Of a stretch of DNA of 64,000 nucleotides, positions 12,231-24,322 are shown piece after piece. This stretch comes from Numida meleagris (lineage: Eukaryota > Chordata > Aves > Galliformes > Numididae). Location: positions 17,331,471 to 17,395,470 of the forward strand of contig NC_034414.1 of NCBI RefSeq assembly GCF_002078875.1, read 5' to 3'. The position numbers were made by a program, and so were the translations under genes. The notes beneath the pieces were generated by a model. That model did no database searches and was not told the origin of the DNA. It worked only from the letters and a program-made list of their open reading frames with translations. The stretch's first letter is position 1. Each line of letters starts with the position of its first letter.

Positions 12231-15200
12231 AAAAGATTTACATCTAAGATGTTGAATTGTGAAGCAGGTTTTTAGAAAACAGATCAAAGTTTACTTCCTT
12301 GGTATCCCAGCTGAGTGGAGGGGAGTCCGTGCTGCTTTTAGGATGAGGTTTGTGCCAGTGTGGGGCTGCTGAAGATTTATTCTTGTGGAGCTGAAAGCAC
12401 AACTCTGTGTCCATTGCTACTTCTGCTACAGCATGACAGCTCCTCCTGCCTCTTTTGGCAAAATGCTGTGGAGTTTTGTTTTCCCCTGAGTTGTGCTTGG
12501 GCCTGGGGTCTGAGATGACCAAAAGTGTAATTAAAGCTCAGTTAAAGAACAAGTTTCAAAGAGATTCATCTAGCTTTCAAGTACGACATGCTCAAGGTTA
12601 CTTTTAAAAACAAATTATTTGGGACAGTGAGGGTTATTTGTGTTTGTAAGGAGCCTGCGAAGAATTTGCACAAACACTGCTCTGAGGACCAGAACTACTG
12701 TTTTTTAATCTTGTCTCTTAATCTGTTTCCACCACTGGAAAATCCATTTCTCTTCCTGCTTCAGCTTCCCCTACTTTCAAAACCTTCTGTTTCGGCCCCT
12801 CCAGGTGTGTGGATGCATGCAGGGGTGAAGATTATCCAGATACAGAAATACTTCTTTAAGAGTAAAACTTGAATTTGGAAATTTGTTGTTGCCATTAATT
12901 TTATAAGGCGGCTGTGAAATAGATGCTGCTTGGAAAATCCAAGTTCATTTCCACTTAGACTTTCTACTCCTTGGTTCCTCATCCAGTATAGTGGAAGGTG
13001 GATTTGTTTGATCAAAAATAAACTCATCTATGTAGGATTCTTTGAAAAAAAATTTCCATGAAGCATAAATTTGCTGTCCATTACAGTCAATTGGACATGT
13101 AGAGGAGCATTGCAATTAGACAGTATTAAGCAGGTATGTCCAGTAAAATGCAAGCAATGTGTGGCATAGCTTAGTTACCGAGCTAAACATTTGGGTCTGA
13201 CAGCCTTGGCATGTGCCTGTCTCCCATGTGTTTGTTGCTGTCTGCACTCATATTCACTTTCTGGCCATGATGGTCATGGTTGGTGCACCCTACTTAAATT
13301 ACTCCTGTGTACATCTCTAGATGGGATGTTCTGCTACTATGTAACTAGATGTATAAACACATTTTAGACTTAATTTAGGGGAATATCTCCAATCTTGCCG
13401 GTATGTGCTGCAGAAACCCTTTTGTTTCTCAGTGCGTTCTTCAGTGAAGTTGAATGTTCATAAACAGCTTCTGAATACTAGCTTTTTTTCTGTAGGCTGT
13501 CTACAAGGAAAGCAGGTGAAGTATGACATTGAATAGTATGGCACGTTGAGCTGTTTGTTGGGGGAAGCTTCACTGTTCAAAGTGCTCTTGTGATCAGAGT
13601 CAGTTTGGTGGGACAGCAGATAGAGAACACAGCATCTTGACAAGTCCTAGGCAAACATCTTAGATAACCCTTTCTCTTTCTCTGATTTTGCTCACAATAC
13701 TCTTCTCAGCTCCTTCCTCCATGTCCCAGGGTGTTACCTGCCATCCTTTGGTGACACTAGCTGTCCACAGGGTCCCAGAGGTTGCCACAAGGCTGGTGCT
13801 GTAGCTGAGTTCATAGTTTGGCTCACATGGCTCTTGTCATAAGTGATGGAGTGAGACATTGCATGTAGTCAACCACCCATGCTTCTTCCAGACTTGTAGT
13901 CTTGTCTATCCTGTGAGTCTTGTTGGACTGTTTTTTCTTGCAGTTTTGATGACTATGAACTTTGGAGGAAACACAGGTTATGTTCCCTGACCCCCACTAT
14001 GTAAAAATGTAATAGTAAGTTCAGTCCCTTTTTACCTTATTATTTTTTTTTGATCAAATAGTAAGCTACAGGACATAGATATTTCATGATGTGATGTCTT
14101 GTATTTTATGAAACAGTAGCTCTTCACCATGCCTGGGGTAAGAAAATCCATCCTGTGTCCTCTGTACAAAAACCAGTGGATTTTGAAGGGCTCCTCAAGA
14201 ACATCCTTTCCATAGCTTGTTGGCACTGTCCATGCGTGGCTGTTCTCCTGTACGTCTAATGATGTTTCTGCCCCAAAGTGAGGTTCTGCTGAAGGATGCA
14301 GCTGCAGACTTGATATGTTTTTCTGTTGGCTGTTGCTGGAGGAGGACTTGTTTGTGGCTGTAGGATGAGCAGAGTCAGAGAACAGCTTTTCCAGTTCACT
14401 AGTCCAAATTGCAAAAGGACTTGCCTTTCCTAACGTGAATATCTGCAGGAGCAGGATATTTTATTGCTCGGTTGTTCTGTTTTTAAGGAGCAATGTCAAC
14501 ACTTTTCCAGCTCCTCAAGTATTTGACTTTAGAAAATTTCAGACCTCAGCAACATTCTTTTTGAATTTTTTTCCTAATTTGCTGATAATATGCTTACTCT
14601 GTAATTCCATTTTAAAAAAGTCTTTTAGTCTAGGAATTTCCTTGTCTGATTTACCTCAGACTTTCCAGAAATATTCTACCTTGGCATGAAGTTTGCACCT
14701 GTGGAAGTTCAGGGAAATTGGTTTAGGTTTTGCTAAATGAGGAAGGGCTTCTGCCAAAATCGGGTTTATAATGAAAGGCTGGTTTAAATATGGACAGACG
14801 ATGCTCTTCATAATTATTAGGTAACATTAATGTATAATCAGGCCCGTAAAGGGAAAAAAAAAAAAGTGGACTTTATCATGCCTATGAAAATGAATTTTTG
14901 TTTCTTCTTTGGCAACTCAGGGGAGAATGTATGCTACTAACCCATCTTGTTTAATTTTGTGAGCTGCCACTTGTGTGCAAATTTCCTGTACATCTTAAAA
15001 ACATGTAAAAGATGAACAAAGAAGGAGGAGGAAGATTATAAATGGATCCATGTGACTGCCTCTTCTCCAGGCATTTTTTCCCCTCGCTTAAGATGTTTGG
15101 AGGGAACGCAGGGCCATGCAGTGTTTGTTAAAGCTGATGGAATATCTTCCTCCCTCGGGGTATTTCTTTAATCAATGTTTCTTTATAGCATTAGGTCATC

Positions 15201-16687
15201 TCCTCTTTTTTAATTTTTTTTTTTCTGAAGAATCCTTGTTTTGTATGTTTTCATGCATTCTGACGTTTATTCTCAGAATTATGGCCTGATCACTTCCTGT
15301 CCTTTTCCTCAAAATTTCTCTCGTTTTATCTATTTTAAGTGCTGAAGCACAAAGATAACCCCATCATAGTTCTCTCATTTTCCCCAGTGCTTCCCCCCCC
15401 CCTTCCCTCCCCGCAATGAAAAATGAAAGGTCTCATGGTCTTACAGATTTTCTTTATGCTTATTTTGGCCTATTTGCAACCCAAATACATCACTATAAGA
15501 CGGCTCTCTAAGGCTCTTGGATCAATTAAAGGTAGCCCTATTCATTGCCAGTACAAACCTTTGCCTATTAACTCTTTCAAAGGGCATTTGTCATCGCAAA
15601 AAGCTGTGAATGCCGTCTGGGTTCATTGATTAAAAAAAGGTATTGTTTTAAGGCTGCTGAATATCTTAATTAGTTGTAATCAGAGGGTAGCTTGTGTCTG
15701 TAAAGTGATACAGTTACCTTTCACCTACTTGCTTTATTCTGCATGTTTTAAAAGAAAAATATCTCATGTAATTCAAGCAGAGTGTTCATAGGGTAGAAGA
15801 GAGGAGTGCCCTTGCCGATCAAAGCATAATTTATGACATTATTTCATAAAGCCAAATAGTTAATGTGCTAACTTGGAGAATGTCTCGTTGGCCTACGACC
15901 AGCCATGAGAGGGCGAGCAGAGCGATGTTGCTCGTTGCCAGCTATCATCCTCCTTTCTTCACTCAGAAATCCAGCGTCTGTATTCTGGAAGTGTAGAAAT
16001 CCACCCCAATTCTGCAAGCACCCGCACGTGTGCTTAGCTAGAGCGCATGAATAGTTCATTAATACGGAGTATGTATGGTGCTGTTTGCCAGACCAAGGTA
16101 GAACAGGGGAACATTTTTTAGACCACTGGTTCGTTTGCTGCAATTGTGGTCTCAAACGGTTTGCAGCCATTTGTGAATTTGTACTAAAACCGGGAAATTA
16201 TTTAAGCTGGGAAAATGTCTTTTCTGCTGTCCTCTGAATCAAAACATTTCTTTCAGTGGTTAATAATAAAAGTCTGTTTCCTATTTGAAGAGACTCTTCT
16301 GAAAATTATAATCCACACTTTTCCTTGGGCTTTATGAAAAGCTTTGCTTGTGCTTGATGCTGTTTTGGTTTATTTTTCTGAGAAAATAGTTTGTATTTCC
16401 CCTAAAATATTTCACTCAGAGCAAATGGTTATTTACGTGCCTCTGATGGAGAGACTGGGCTGTAAAGAGATTCCTTCCAGTCACAGGTCTCAGTGATGCA
16501 CCAGTAACTTGCATAGGTTGGCCTTTACCCTCTGGTGATGCACTTCCAGAGATGATGATTTAGGGATATATGCTTTTCTTTCCATAATTGTGTAAATATC
16601 TTCTTACAGGGAGGAAAAATGCACCTGACAGAAAATCTTAAGTCATGACTGGTAGAAATATTTGCTTTTGCTCTTTAGTAAGATACT
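12231..16687. other. Unique sequence with possible conserved non-coding segments
   Basis: No gene recognised. Splice-like pairs occur at 13087-13133 (47 nt, acceptor TTTGCTGTCCATTACAG, donor CAG/GTATGT) and after 13944 (a very strong acceptor but a weak GTTATG donor). The part from about 15420 to 16170 is free of recognisable repeats. It carries long AT-biased words interspersed with short GC words, typical of vertebrate conserved non-coding DNA. The 68-codon plus-strand frame at 15423-15629 and the 100-codon minus-strand frame at 15868-16170 have no motifs I recognise. Confidence 0.45.
15393..15412. repeat. C-rich tract
   Basis: Ten consecutive C residues, then TTCCCTCCCC. A simple-sequence tract of no recognisable function. 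Confidence 0.85.
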
Positions 16688-16752
16688 GGATCGGATAATA
16701 GTCAGACTAGATGGTCTTAGTGGTCTTTTCCAAACTCAGTGATTCTATGAGT
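16688..16752 (+). mobile_element. Short CR1 3'-end fragment
   Basis: The segment reads GACTAGATGGTCTTAGTGGTC, then TTTTCCAAACTCAGTGATTCTATGA. This is the last part of a CR1 3' UTR in sense orientation, ending in the typical ATTCTATGA octamer region. Only about 65 bases are recognisable. Confidence 0.8.
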
Positions 16753-19476
16753 AGATGACAATTTATTTTGGGAAAGGGGGCACAAATGGTGTCTTATGGG
16801 GAGACTCCATTATCTGGGAGAAAAAGTCTTTAGAGTTAACCAGCAGGTTAACCATGTACACTGAGTTGCTGGTACCATTTGGTCATCTGGGAAGCAGGGC
16901 AATGCAATACCTGGGAACTGCTGGACATGCGAATCCTTAACACCTGCTCTTGGCTTACAGTTTGGTAGATTTTATTGTAAAAAATGCATGCATGCTTGCA
17001 CATGGATTCTCAAGGCAATGTGGCAAAGTTGCGTAAATGCTAGCACTGCTATATCCGATCTCTTATTTTTCAGTGAATAAGTGTACTGTGTAATGCTTCC
17101 CTCACAGGACAACTTTTCTGTAGTTGCCTAAGTTCATCTTGCAGTACTTTTTGTGAAGTACTTGGAGTACTTCATGTCCTTTTAAATATTTTTTTCAAAA
17201 TAAAAATACTTCAGAAGGACTAGTTCCAATTTCAGTTGACTGTACAATCATCTCTGTTTCATAGATATGGAAGAACAGCCTGATAAAGGTTAAAATCCTT
17301 ATTCAAGAAAATGCAAAAATTTAAGCACGTGTGTTAATGTTCCTGTGATTTTGGCGTAAACTATTCTGAAAAGTTTTCCTGGGATGCTGTCAGAGGCAAA
17401 AATAGAATATGCACTGGAGTTGCAGACAGTGCCTCAGTCGCAGTATATGTGAACATTAGAAATTTTCTTTCATACTTAGTAATAAATGTGAGGCATGACA
17501 TGGTCGTTTGGAGGGGGATTTATTTTAATAGTTGGTTTTTTAATTCAACGATTTATATGCTACAAAAAGATAATTTTGGTGTGAGGATCAGTGCTGTTCT
17601 AAGCTTTTTCTTCAGCTTTTTATGTTTGCACAGAATTGTGCAGAACCTTTTCTTTGATCAAGTGCCTCGGAAATAAGTTTGAAGAAACAAAACCGCCCAT
17701 TTCTACTGTAACTCTGATGTGCATATGAATTAATATATAATAGTATTGTATGTCTTTCTCTATAGAACATTTTTAGGTGTCTGTAGAACTAGGAGATGAT
17801 TTATGAAGTGTGACTCATTTTTCCTTCTTCACACTGTTCCACTGGAAGAACTCGGACTGCGATGAGAAAAACTAGTACACGTTATTAAGAATTCCGATAA
17901 AGTAGGCTGAATAAATTTGTTTTCTTTGTGAGCCTTAATCCTGTGTTGTATTGGCTTCTTGGACATGGCTAATTTATTTGGAATTCCATTCTGTTCCCGA
18001 CAGCATTCCTGATTAGCAGTTTGATCACCCGGAGCAAAGTTACATACCAGCTTTCAACTCTTGTAATCTAGCAGTGTAATTTTTTCAAATGGACTCTTTT
18101 CTTTCCTTCTTTGCCCTAGCTCCCTTTCTTTATATGCGCAAAAGAGACTTTAAAAGTAAGCAGGATAACCTGTTAGTAGATTGAAAAATTTGTACAAAAC
18201 AATACAGTTTGCTGAATGCCCAACTTGTGTCTGGCTACAAAGCATCTGATGTAAAGTTCAGATGGGAATATAGAAACTTCCAAGATCAGCTGGATCAGTG
18301 AGTGCTTATTGTGAGTTCAGTATTTTGTAGCTATCAAAATGCGATTTAAGAAAGCAGACGTTTAAGGAGAGAAAGCCAGAACATAAAGTTCAAGCCCCGC
18401 AGTCCCACGTCATTTTTTGATTTAGTGTGATGATGGTAGGCCTGATAATTTTCTATTGCTCACAGGGCTTCAAACAATCATAGAAATTTTTTCTTAAAGT
18501 TCAGCATGTGTTTAATATGGACCTAGTTGAATGCAGCCATATTTTTGATCATGTTTTTAAAGTTTTCAAGGCTCTGTTAATTTCCAGTTGAAGCTACATA
18601 AGAAATATTTTAGCTATACCTTTCAAATAACGTACTTTGATTTTTTTTTTAAGCAGAAAAGTAAGATTTGGAGCTACGTCAGTCCAGTTCCAATATGCAA
18701 AATATTTTCTATCATCACTTGGATAGATATTTTTCAATGATTGCATTTTTTGAGTATTGTAATATCTTCAAGTCCTTTCCATAATCTGTAGTTTTGTCAA
18801 AGCATATTCTGCATGTGCTAGGTTTTAGAAACTTGTATGTTTAATGGCTAAGTTTGTGACATGCTAGACCTTGTATGGAAACTGCAGTTGCATCGTTGTT
18901 CACTTCTGTTGGTGTTGTCTTATGCTGTCAAAATGAATGATGACTGGGAAACCCCAATTTAATAGTAAATCAGAGCAAGGTTTTGATCTGATTTCTCTTT
19001 GGTGGTGCACAGGAGGAGCATCCTCAGAGTGAAATGTAGAAATGCTGCATTTAGCAGCCCCCTCTGCAAGTGTACGGTGTGCTGAAGACACATAGTTGAA
19101 GGTGAAAGGGAACTGGATTTTCTAATCTGTGACATTTCTTAAGGTCCCGATCCGGTTTTGTGCTCAGTGAGGAGAAAGAGAGGTTTTTAAATCACAAGAA
19201 ACTTGGGAATAACCCAGGGAGAGGTGTCCATGGCACTGATCAAGAGACTCAAAATAGTGGTTTTACATATGAATGATTTGACTGTCTACTTACAAAAGCT
19301 TGATCTGTCTTTCTGCTTTCTTCTGATCTTAAATTTCATGGATCTGAAAGACATCTCCTGACAATTTTTTTTATCAAAGCTGGAGCGTGTTTTACCAGAC
19401 TTTCTACTTTTCAAGAGCTGGCAGTTTGATTGAAATAGTTAAATCAAAAATAATAAAAATAAAAATAGTTAAATTA
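16753..19476. other. Unique AT-rich sequence
   Basis: No recognised gene. It contains the short splice-bounded candidate at 18120-18155 (separate entry). It also holds an open frame ending at a TCA/GTGAGT donor-like site near 18300 that lacks a convincing acceptor. No repeat family was recognised. Confidence 0.5.
18120..18155 (+). other. Candidate 36-nt exon (unverified)
   Basis: The upstream tract CTTTTCTTTCCTTCTTTGCCCTAG is one of the best acceptor-like sequences in the window, and the segment ends AAAA before GTAAGC. The length is a multiple of three. It is open in two frames, one reading LPFFICAKETLK and the other PFLYMRKRDFK. No protein family is recognisable in so few residues. Confidence 0.15.
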
Positions 19477-19546
19477 CACAGAATCACAGACTGTGACTGG
19501 GAGGGACCTCAAAAATCATCTAGTCCAATCTACCTGCTGGAGCAGG
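19477..19546 (-). mobile_element. Short antisense CR1 3'-end fragment
   Basis: The segment reads CACAGAATCACAGACTGTGACTGG, then GAGGGACCTC and AATCATCTAGTCCAATC, the reverse complement of a CR1 3' terminus. It is severely 5'-truncated. An A/T-rich stretch, with repeats of AAAAAT and AGTTAAAT, abuts the 3' end of the element on the left. Confidence 0.92.
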
Positions 19547-20612
19547 AAGAAATTGTCTAATGGACTGCTGCAATAGCATGAATTCAGTGGGAAAAAAAAA
19601 TCCACGGAAGGAGAACTGAGGAAGGATGGTTTAGGTCTAGATCCATTCTATGCAAATGCATTCAGTGAAAATTCCTTAATTTCACCAGGAAAAAGTCCAG
19701 AGGATCTTTCCAAGCAATAAAACTGCACAACTAACCAAGTGTGAAGACATAGCAAGTTGTGTGGGATCTCTTGCAAGTGAAGAAGAAATGGATATAACTG
19801 ATCGATAATAAGCTATTTTAATGTTTGTAATACAAATTCAAAATATTTGTGAGGATTTCATCCTGTGAATGACTAAACATTTTTGTATTTTTATACTTGT
19901 TCATCGGGAGGTAGTTGTTTTAGATATCATTAGTATTTTAATTTGGTGATATGGTTAAATACCATGGCATATACACAAGCTATTTTATTACTTCTAAATT
20001 GTGTGCTATTTATGCTCCTGCAGAGAAAATTCTATGAAGTGAAGAGAAATAAAGTATCTGCTACTGAGCATTGTGTTGTACAGCAGCACACAGCAGAGAT
20101 AATGCATTGACAGCTTCCCAAATGGGAAGGTCTTATCAACTCTTCAAAATACAGATCTCTTTAGGTGATCATTTTTAAGACAGATTTTTATTATTATTTT
20201 AAATCTTACTTGTGACTCCGAGGCCTTAAGGATGGTGCTGAATTTGAGTTTTACAAGCACTCAGTTTTATGGATGCTGAAGTTACTCATAAGGGAGAAAA
20301 TATGTAGTAAATGAAATATTTTATTTCTGTCCTTGTTTTTCTTGATCATGGAAATGGGCATAATGAACTGACTGTGGTGGGAAGAGCATGCTTGCTGGGG
20401 ACTTTCCAGTAGAAAACCAGTGGGGCAGGTTTTGACTCAGTGCAACACTGAATGATCTTGATATGTGCTCATTATCACAAGATATTTCAAGCAGGAATTG
20501 ACATTGAATGTCCAATTTTGTCCTCTAACACTGTGAATACCTTGAATTGGCTCTTTGTAAGTGGTGGTTCATTTTCACTGTGATGTATATTGCTTGTTCA
20601 GGAGATTTCACG

Positions 20613-20620
20613 TATATAAA
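20613..20620 (+). promoter_or_regulatory. TATA-like motif, candidate core promoter
   Basis: The motif is TATATAAA in the context CACGTATATAAACTGGAG. It lies about 55 bases before a strong donor (GAGAG/GTAAGT at 20675/20676) and would place a start site near 20640-20650. In AT-rich DNA this motif is common by chance; the following candidate exon chain is the only reason to list it. Confidence 0.15.
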
Positions 20621-20695
20621 CTGGAGCAAGGTGACTTTTTCACTCTGATAACTGCAGCAGGCACATGACTGAGAGGTAAGTGCTGGTCCTAAATA

Positions 20696-20757
20696 TCTTT
20701 CTTTCTTTTTCTTTTTTTTTTCTTTTCTTGTTCCTTTTTCTTTTTTTCTTCTTTTAA
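20696..20757 (+). repeat. Pyrimidine (C/T) tract
   Basis: About 60 bases of nearly pure T and C, immediately 5' of TTTTAACAG. It is either a simple repeat or the polypyrimidine tract of a splice acceptor. Its minus-strand translation (lysine-rich, within a 90-codon frame) is an artefact. Confidence 0.85.
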
Positions 20758-21689
20758 CAGTGAACTGGGAACTTCTGTTAACCACGTTGATACTCACAAA
20801 TCTTTGCCATTTTCCTCTGTAGATATACTAACTTTTGAATGTGTGGAAAATACAGTAAGTAACATATCCTATTTTTTTTTAAATTACATATATTTTGAAA
20901 AACATTTCAAACCGGTAATGGTGGATATCATGCAATTATTGTTGTATTGTCTGCTTTATTGCAAGTAGTTTCTCAGGGTATATTAAAATTTAAAGAATTA
21001 AATTACATTTTATGAAGCAGACTGCCTAATTTATAATTGGAGCTGGAAAAGTAGAGATGAAATCTGTTGCTTTATATTTTAAAAGGCATTATGCATTCTT
21101 GTTGACCTTCAGAGCGATTAATTATGTAATGTTAATTTAATAACAAAATGCAGAATTTGTCTTAGAAATAGTTTCGAGTAGATTCAAATTAGAGGATTTT
21201 AATAAATATAGCAGGAGATGGTAATATTGTCGATTATGTGATGAAAACCCATGTTAGTAAGAAAAAACCACCCACTAGGAGTACAGTTTTGTCTTGCCCT
21301 TATTTTCTAGGGAGATGACTAGTTGAAAAATGGTTTTAGAAAATAAAGTCTGAGCAGAGAGGATGCATTTTGGTGATGCAGCATGCATTCTTTGAAAAAG
21401 GCAAATCATTCAGAATAATGGCATGCACTGGGAACACCTGTTATTTGAAAATATGTATTTGGAAAAATCCAGATAAGAATGATTAATATGTAGGCTCTGC
21501 ATAGTGCTTTTTCTCAGTGAGTCTCAAAATACTTCACAAAGGAGAGGAGAATATCTATGCATATTAAACGGTATCTTCTTACGCTCACATATTTTTTTTT
21601 CATCTGGCACACAGAATCATCTTGTCCTTGCTGCACATTAATTTTCTGTGTGAAGCAATCTGTCCTAAGAAGTGAAATCTAAGCAGAAA

Positions 21690-22000
21690 AATACTTTCCT
21701 TCCATCTCCAGCAACTGGTGCTTCCTTTGTGTGATTGAGCACGGTGCCCACGAGGAGTGCCAAGTTGACAGCCGCAGTCCGGAGCCACAGAGCTGCCATT
21801 GAGCAGGCTGCTGGCGTGGGAGCACGCCCAGCGTTGTGCAGAGCACAGCGTCAGGCACGAGGATGTGCGGTTTATCCTCTGGCTTTGACACCTCTCAGGG
21901 AATGCAGGGGATGGCAGGGCCGGGACACTTGTGAGCCCGGGAGGAGGCACCTGTTTGCTTGGCACTGGAGGAGCTGCCAGTTTGTAGCTGACAGAGCAAG
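21690..22000. other. GC-rich island with long overlapping frames, no gene recognised
   Basis: A local GC-rich block (CACGCCCAGCG, GGGCCGGGAC, GAGCCCGGGAGG) in otherwise AT-rich DNA. It generates the longest frame in the window (minus strand 21600-22067, 155 codons), another overlapping minus frame (70 codons) and a 113-codon plus frame (21735-22076). None shows a domain, signal peptide or motif I know. Mutual overlap on both strands is what low stop density predicts. It might be an old, unrecognised repeat or a regulatory block. Confidence 0.4.
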
Positions 22001-22241
22001 TGAACTGTTTGTCAGACTGCTTTTCCTGCTTAAATCCTGTACAGATGAGAAGAAGATTTCTCATCATCCGTGTTGATGCGAGTCTCTTAAAAACAAACAG
22101 GTTAAAGAAACAGTTGTCAGGAGTGACATAGCTGATCTTGCTTTAGGACAAATGGATAGACCTCTTGGGTCCTTTTCTTCCTTTTTTCACTCCTGTAAAT
22201 AGAGGTGGCCCTATTACCAAATATATGCATATTCATATATA

Positions 22242-22306
22242 TCGTAGAATCATAGAATGTCCGAAGCTGGAAGGGACTCACAAGGATCATCAAGTCCAAA
22301 CCCTCA
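22242..22306 (-). mobile_element. Short antisense CR1 3'-end fragment
   Basis: The segment reads CGTAGAATCATAGAATGTCCGAAGCTGG, then AAGGGACTCACAAGGATCATC and AAGTCCAAACC, the reverse complement of a CR1 3' terminus. The octamer-type repeat at the 3' end is partly preserved. The rest of the element is missing. Confidence 0.93.
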
Positions 22307-22374
22307 CATGTAGACCTTCTGGAAAACTTATTCAGGAATATGAAATGGTTGCATCTAGCAAAGTGGAAAGTAAG

Positions 22375-22376
<2 letters not shown>

Positions 22377-22408
<32 letters not shown>
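22377..22408. repeat. Poly(A) tract, 32 nt
   Basis: Thirty-two uninterrupted A residues, the longest homopolymer in the window, about 70 bases beyond the CR1 fragment. CR1 elements do not carry poly(A) tails, so it is not the tail of that insertion. No processed pseudogene body was recognised upstream. Confidence 0.95.
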
Positions 22409-22411
<3 letters not shown>

Positions 22412-23709
22412 AGCATATATTACTGTTTGAAATAAAACATTTGCTGGATACATAACACTTGTATGAGCTGGCACCATATATGATATTCATGCTTTATATT
22501 CATGAGCACCCTGCATGTTTCCTTGATACAGAGAAGAGCATCCATTTTGAGGGAATCTAGAGGGTGAATACCAGGGATCACTGCAAGTCCTTTGTGCTTC
22601 AAGCTTTATTCATGCCTTTCCCCATAAAGCAAGCAAATACCGGGAGGACCATTTTGGGTTTTACTTCGATCAGGTCTTCTGGAAGGTTGTAGACACTTGT
22701 TCTAATTTTTCTTGCCATAGAGGTGGTATATTTATCATTATTTAGCTTCTCCTCATCATTCAGGCCCTCTGATTTCAGGAGGTTTTATTTGATTGATCCT
22801 GGTTGGCATCAGTGAGATCCAGGACTGGCATGCTGGTACTGATTGATACAGGAGATGGTTGAATCCTTGCTGGCTGCAGTCACTGTTTCACTGACCCAGC
22901 TGACAATGATGTCGTCATTCACCTATATTTATTTTCTCCCCCTTGCTGCATTTTCCAGCAAAATCTTAAGTAGCTGAAGAGAGTAGTCCCTTTAAACTCT
23001 GCATTTTTTGAGGTCTGTAGGTATAAAAAGACACTCATTGTTCAGTGCTCCTCCACAAAGAATCCTTCTTAATCCTGATGGTGTGCATTCATCCCTAGGT
23101 TGAGCCTTCCTCTGCAGAAGAATTTGAGTTGTTTCACATTCCTTCATAAATGCGCATAGGGTAATACAACAGACTTTTTCCTTTTAAGCAATCTGATCAG
23201 TTCTCACACTTTCCAACTCCATTAGAAAACCCCTGTGGTAGCTGAGAGCACCCATTAATGTGAACAAACTCCTGAAACTCCTTAAAGTATTTTCTTTGCC
23301 GTGCCATTTAACTGTTTACAAAGCCTGGAGCTTTGCTCCTGATACACAGTCAATAAAAGGAAACAGACTAAAAATTGTTCCTTGTAATGCAGATGTATTT
23401 GTGTTGTTCTTGTAGAAGACAATGTGTTGAATCTCATGAGGTTACCCCAGTCAAGGCAATGGTAATGTCCGAGAGAGTATTGATACTTTATATTTTGTGA
23501 TGGGTTTGGTTTAATGCAGAGTTTTGAAATTCAGGGAAGCAGTCCTGTCACTATGCTATTGCTTGGACCTCGTCCAAGCCATTTCTCTTACTGCTAATCC
23601 TTCATGCTTTTACCTTCACAACTGTACTTGTCATATTCCAATTGCTGAAATCCAGACCCAGACAAAATACTGCTTAAACATCTACCTAAGACCTTGTTCC
23701 CCTTCTGAA

Positions 23710-23746
23710 CCACCTCCTAGAGCCCGTGCTTGGGCTCTAGGGGTGG
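23710..23746. repeat. Inverted repeat (hairpin-forming)
   Basis: CCTAGAGCCC at 23716-23725 is perfectly complementary to GGGCTCTAGG at 23732-23741 across a 6-base loop. Allowing one unpaired base, the stem extends outward to CCACCT / GGTGG. It is too short for a typical microRNA precursor as it stands. Confidence 0.85.
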
Positions 23747-24281
23747 GGACCTCAAGGTATTACTGCACTTATTCTCTTATTTTAAAGGAAAAAGAATGTA
23801 TATTTTGCAGAGCTTTAAGTCTCTGAATCAGGCTTTTATTTCTTCTAGCTGGAAAGTATGGTTTCTGGGGAAAAGAGCTTGCTAGCTGAGCAAGTTCAAA
23901 AAGATCTTAGCAGTTACCCAGCAATTACTCATTTCATCAATCCTCTATATTTAAGGTGAGCTAAACCAAGTTCTTTCCTATAATGTCTACTTCAAATAAT
24001 GCTGCTTTAAGTTTGGAGAGCCAAATAAGGAAATAGAACATAATCTTCCAGGAGTTTCTTTCCCTTTTAGTTCGTGTAACTCAGAGACTTGCTGTAACAA
24101 GAGCCCTTCTTTCTATGAAACCTGTTTAACATATTCAACTAAACAAACTATCTCCCCAAAAAAGCATGAGCATTTTCTGTGTGCCTTGCTCTAGCGTTGG
24201 CTCTTGAGGACATTTCAGCGTTTGTCAATGTACTAATTGAGCAATGCATTGTGGACAGCTTCTGTGTTCTGATTTGTTGTG

Positions 24282-24322
24282 CTTTTTTTTTTTTTTTTTC
24301 CTCCCTCCCTTCTTCCCCTTTT
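24282..24322. repeat. T/C-rich pyrimidine tract
   Basis: Seventeen T, then CCTCCCTCCCTTCTTCCCC and TTTT, followed by AATTTGTCTAG. It resembles a splice acceptor tract, but the following sequence hits stops in two frames and has no convincing donor. Confidence 0.85.

Noticed and set aside
18182..18335. 50-codon open stretch ending near a TCA/GTGAGT donor
   Set aside because: No acceptor with a pyrimidine tract lies in the right place, and a frame of this length is not unusual by chance.
21600..22067. 155-codon minus-strand frame, the longest in the window
   Set aside because: It coincides with a GC-rich island that also opens frames on the opposite strand, has no recognisable domain, and has no splice or promoter context to support it.
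22242..22408. Poly(A) after a CR1 fragment as evidence of a retrotransposed gene
   Set aside because: The CR1 is in antisense orientation and CR1 does not use poly(A) tails; no gene body is recognisable before the A run.
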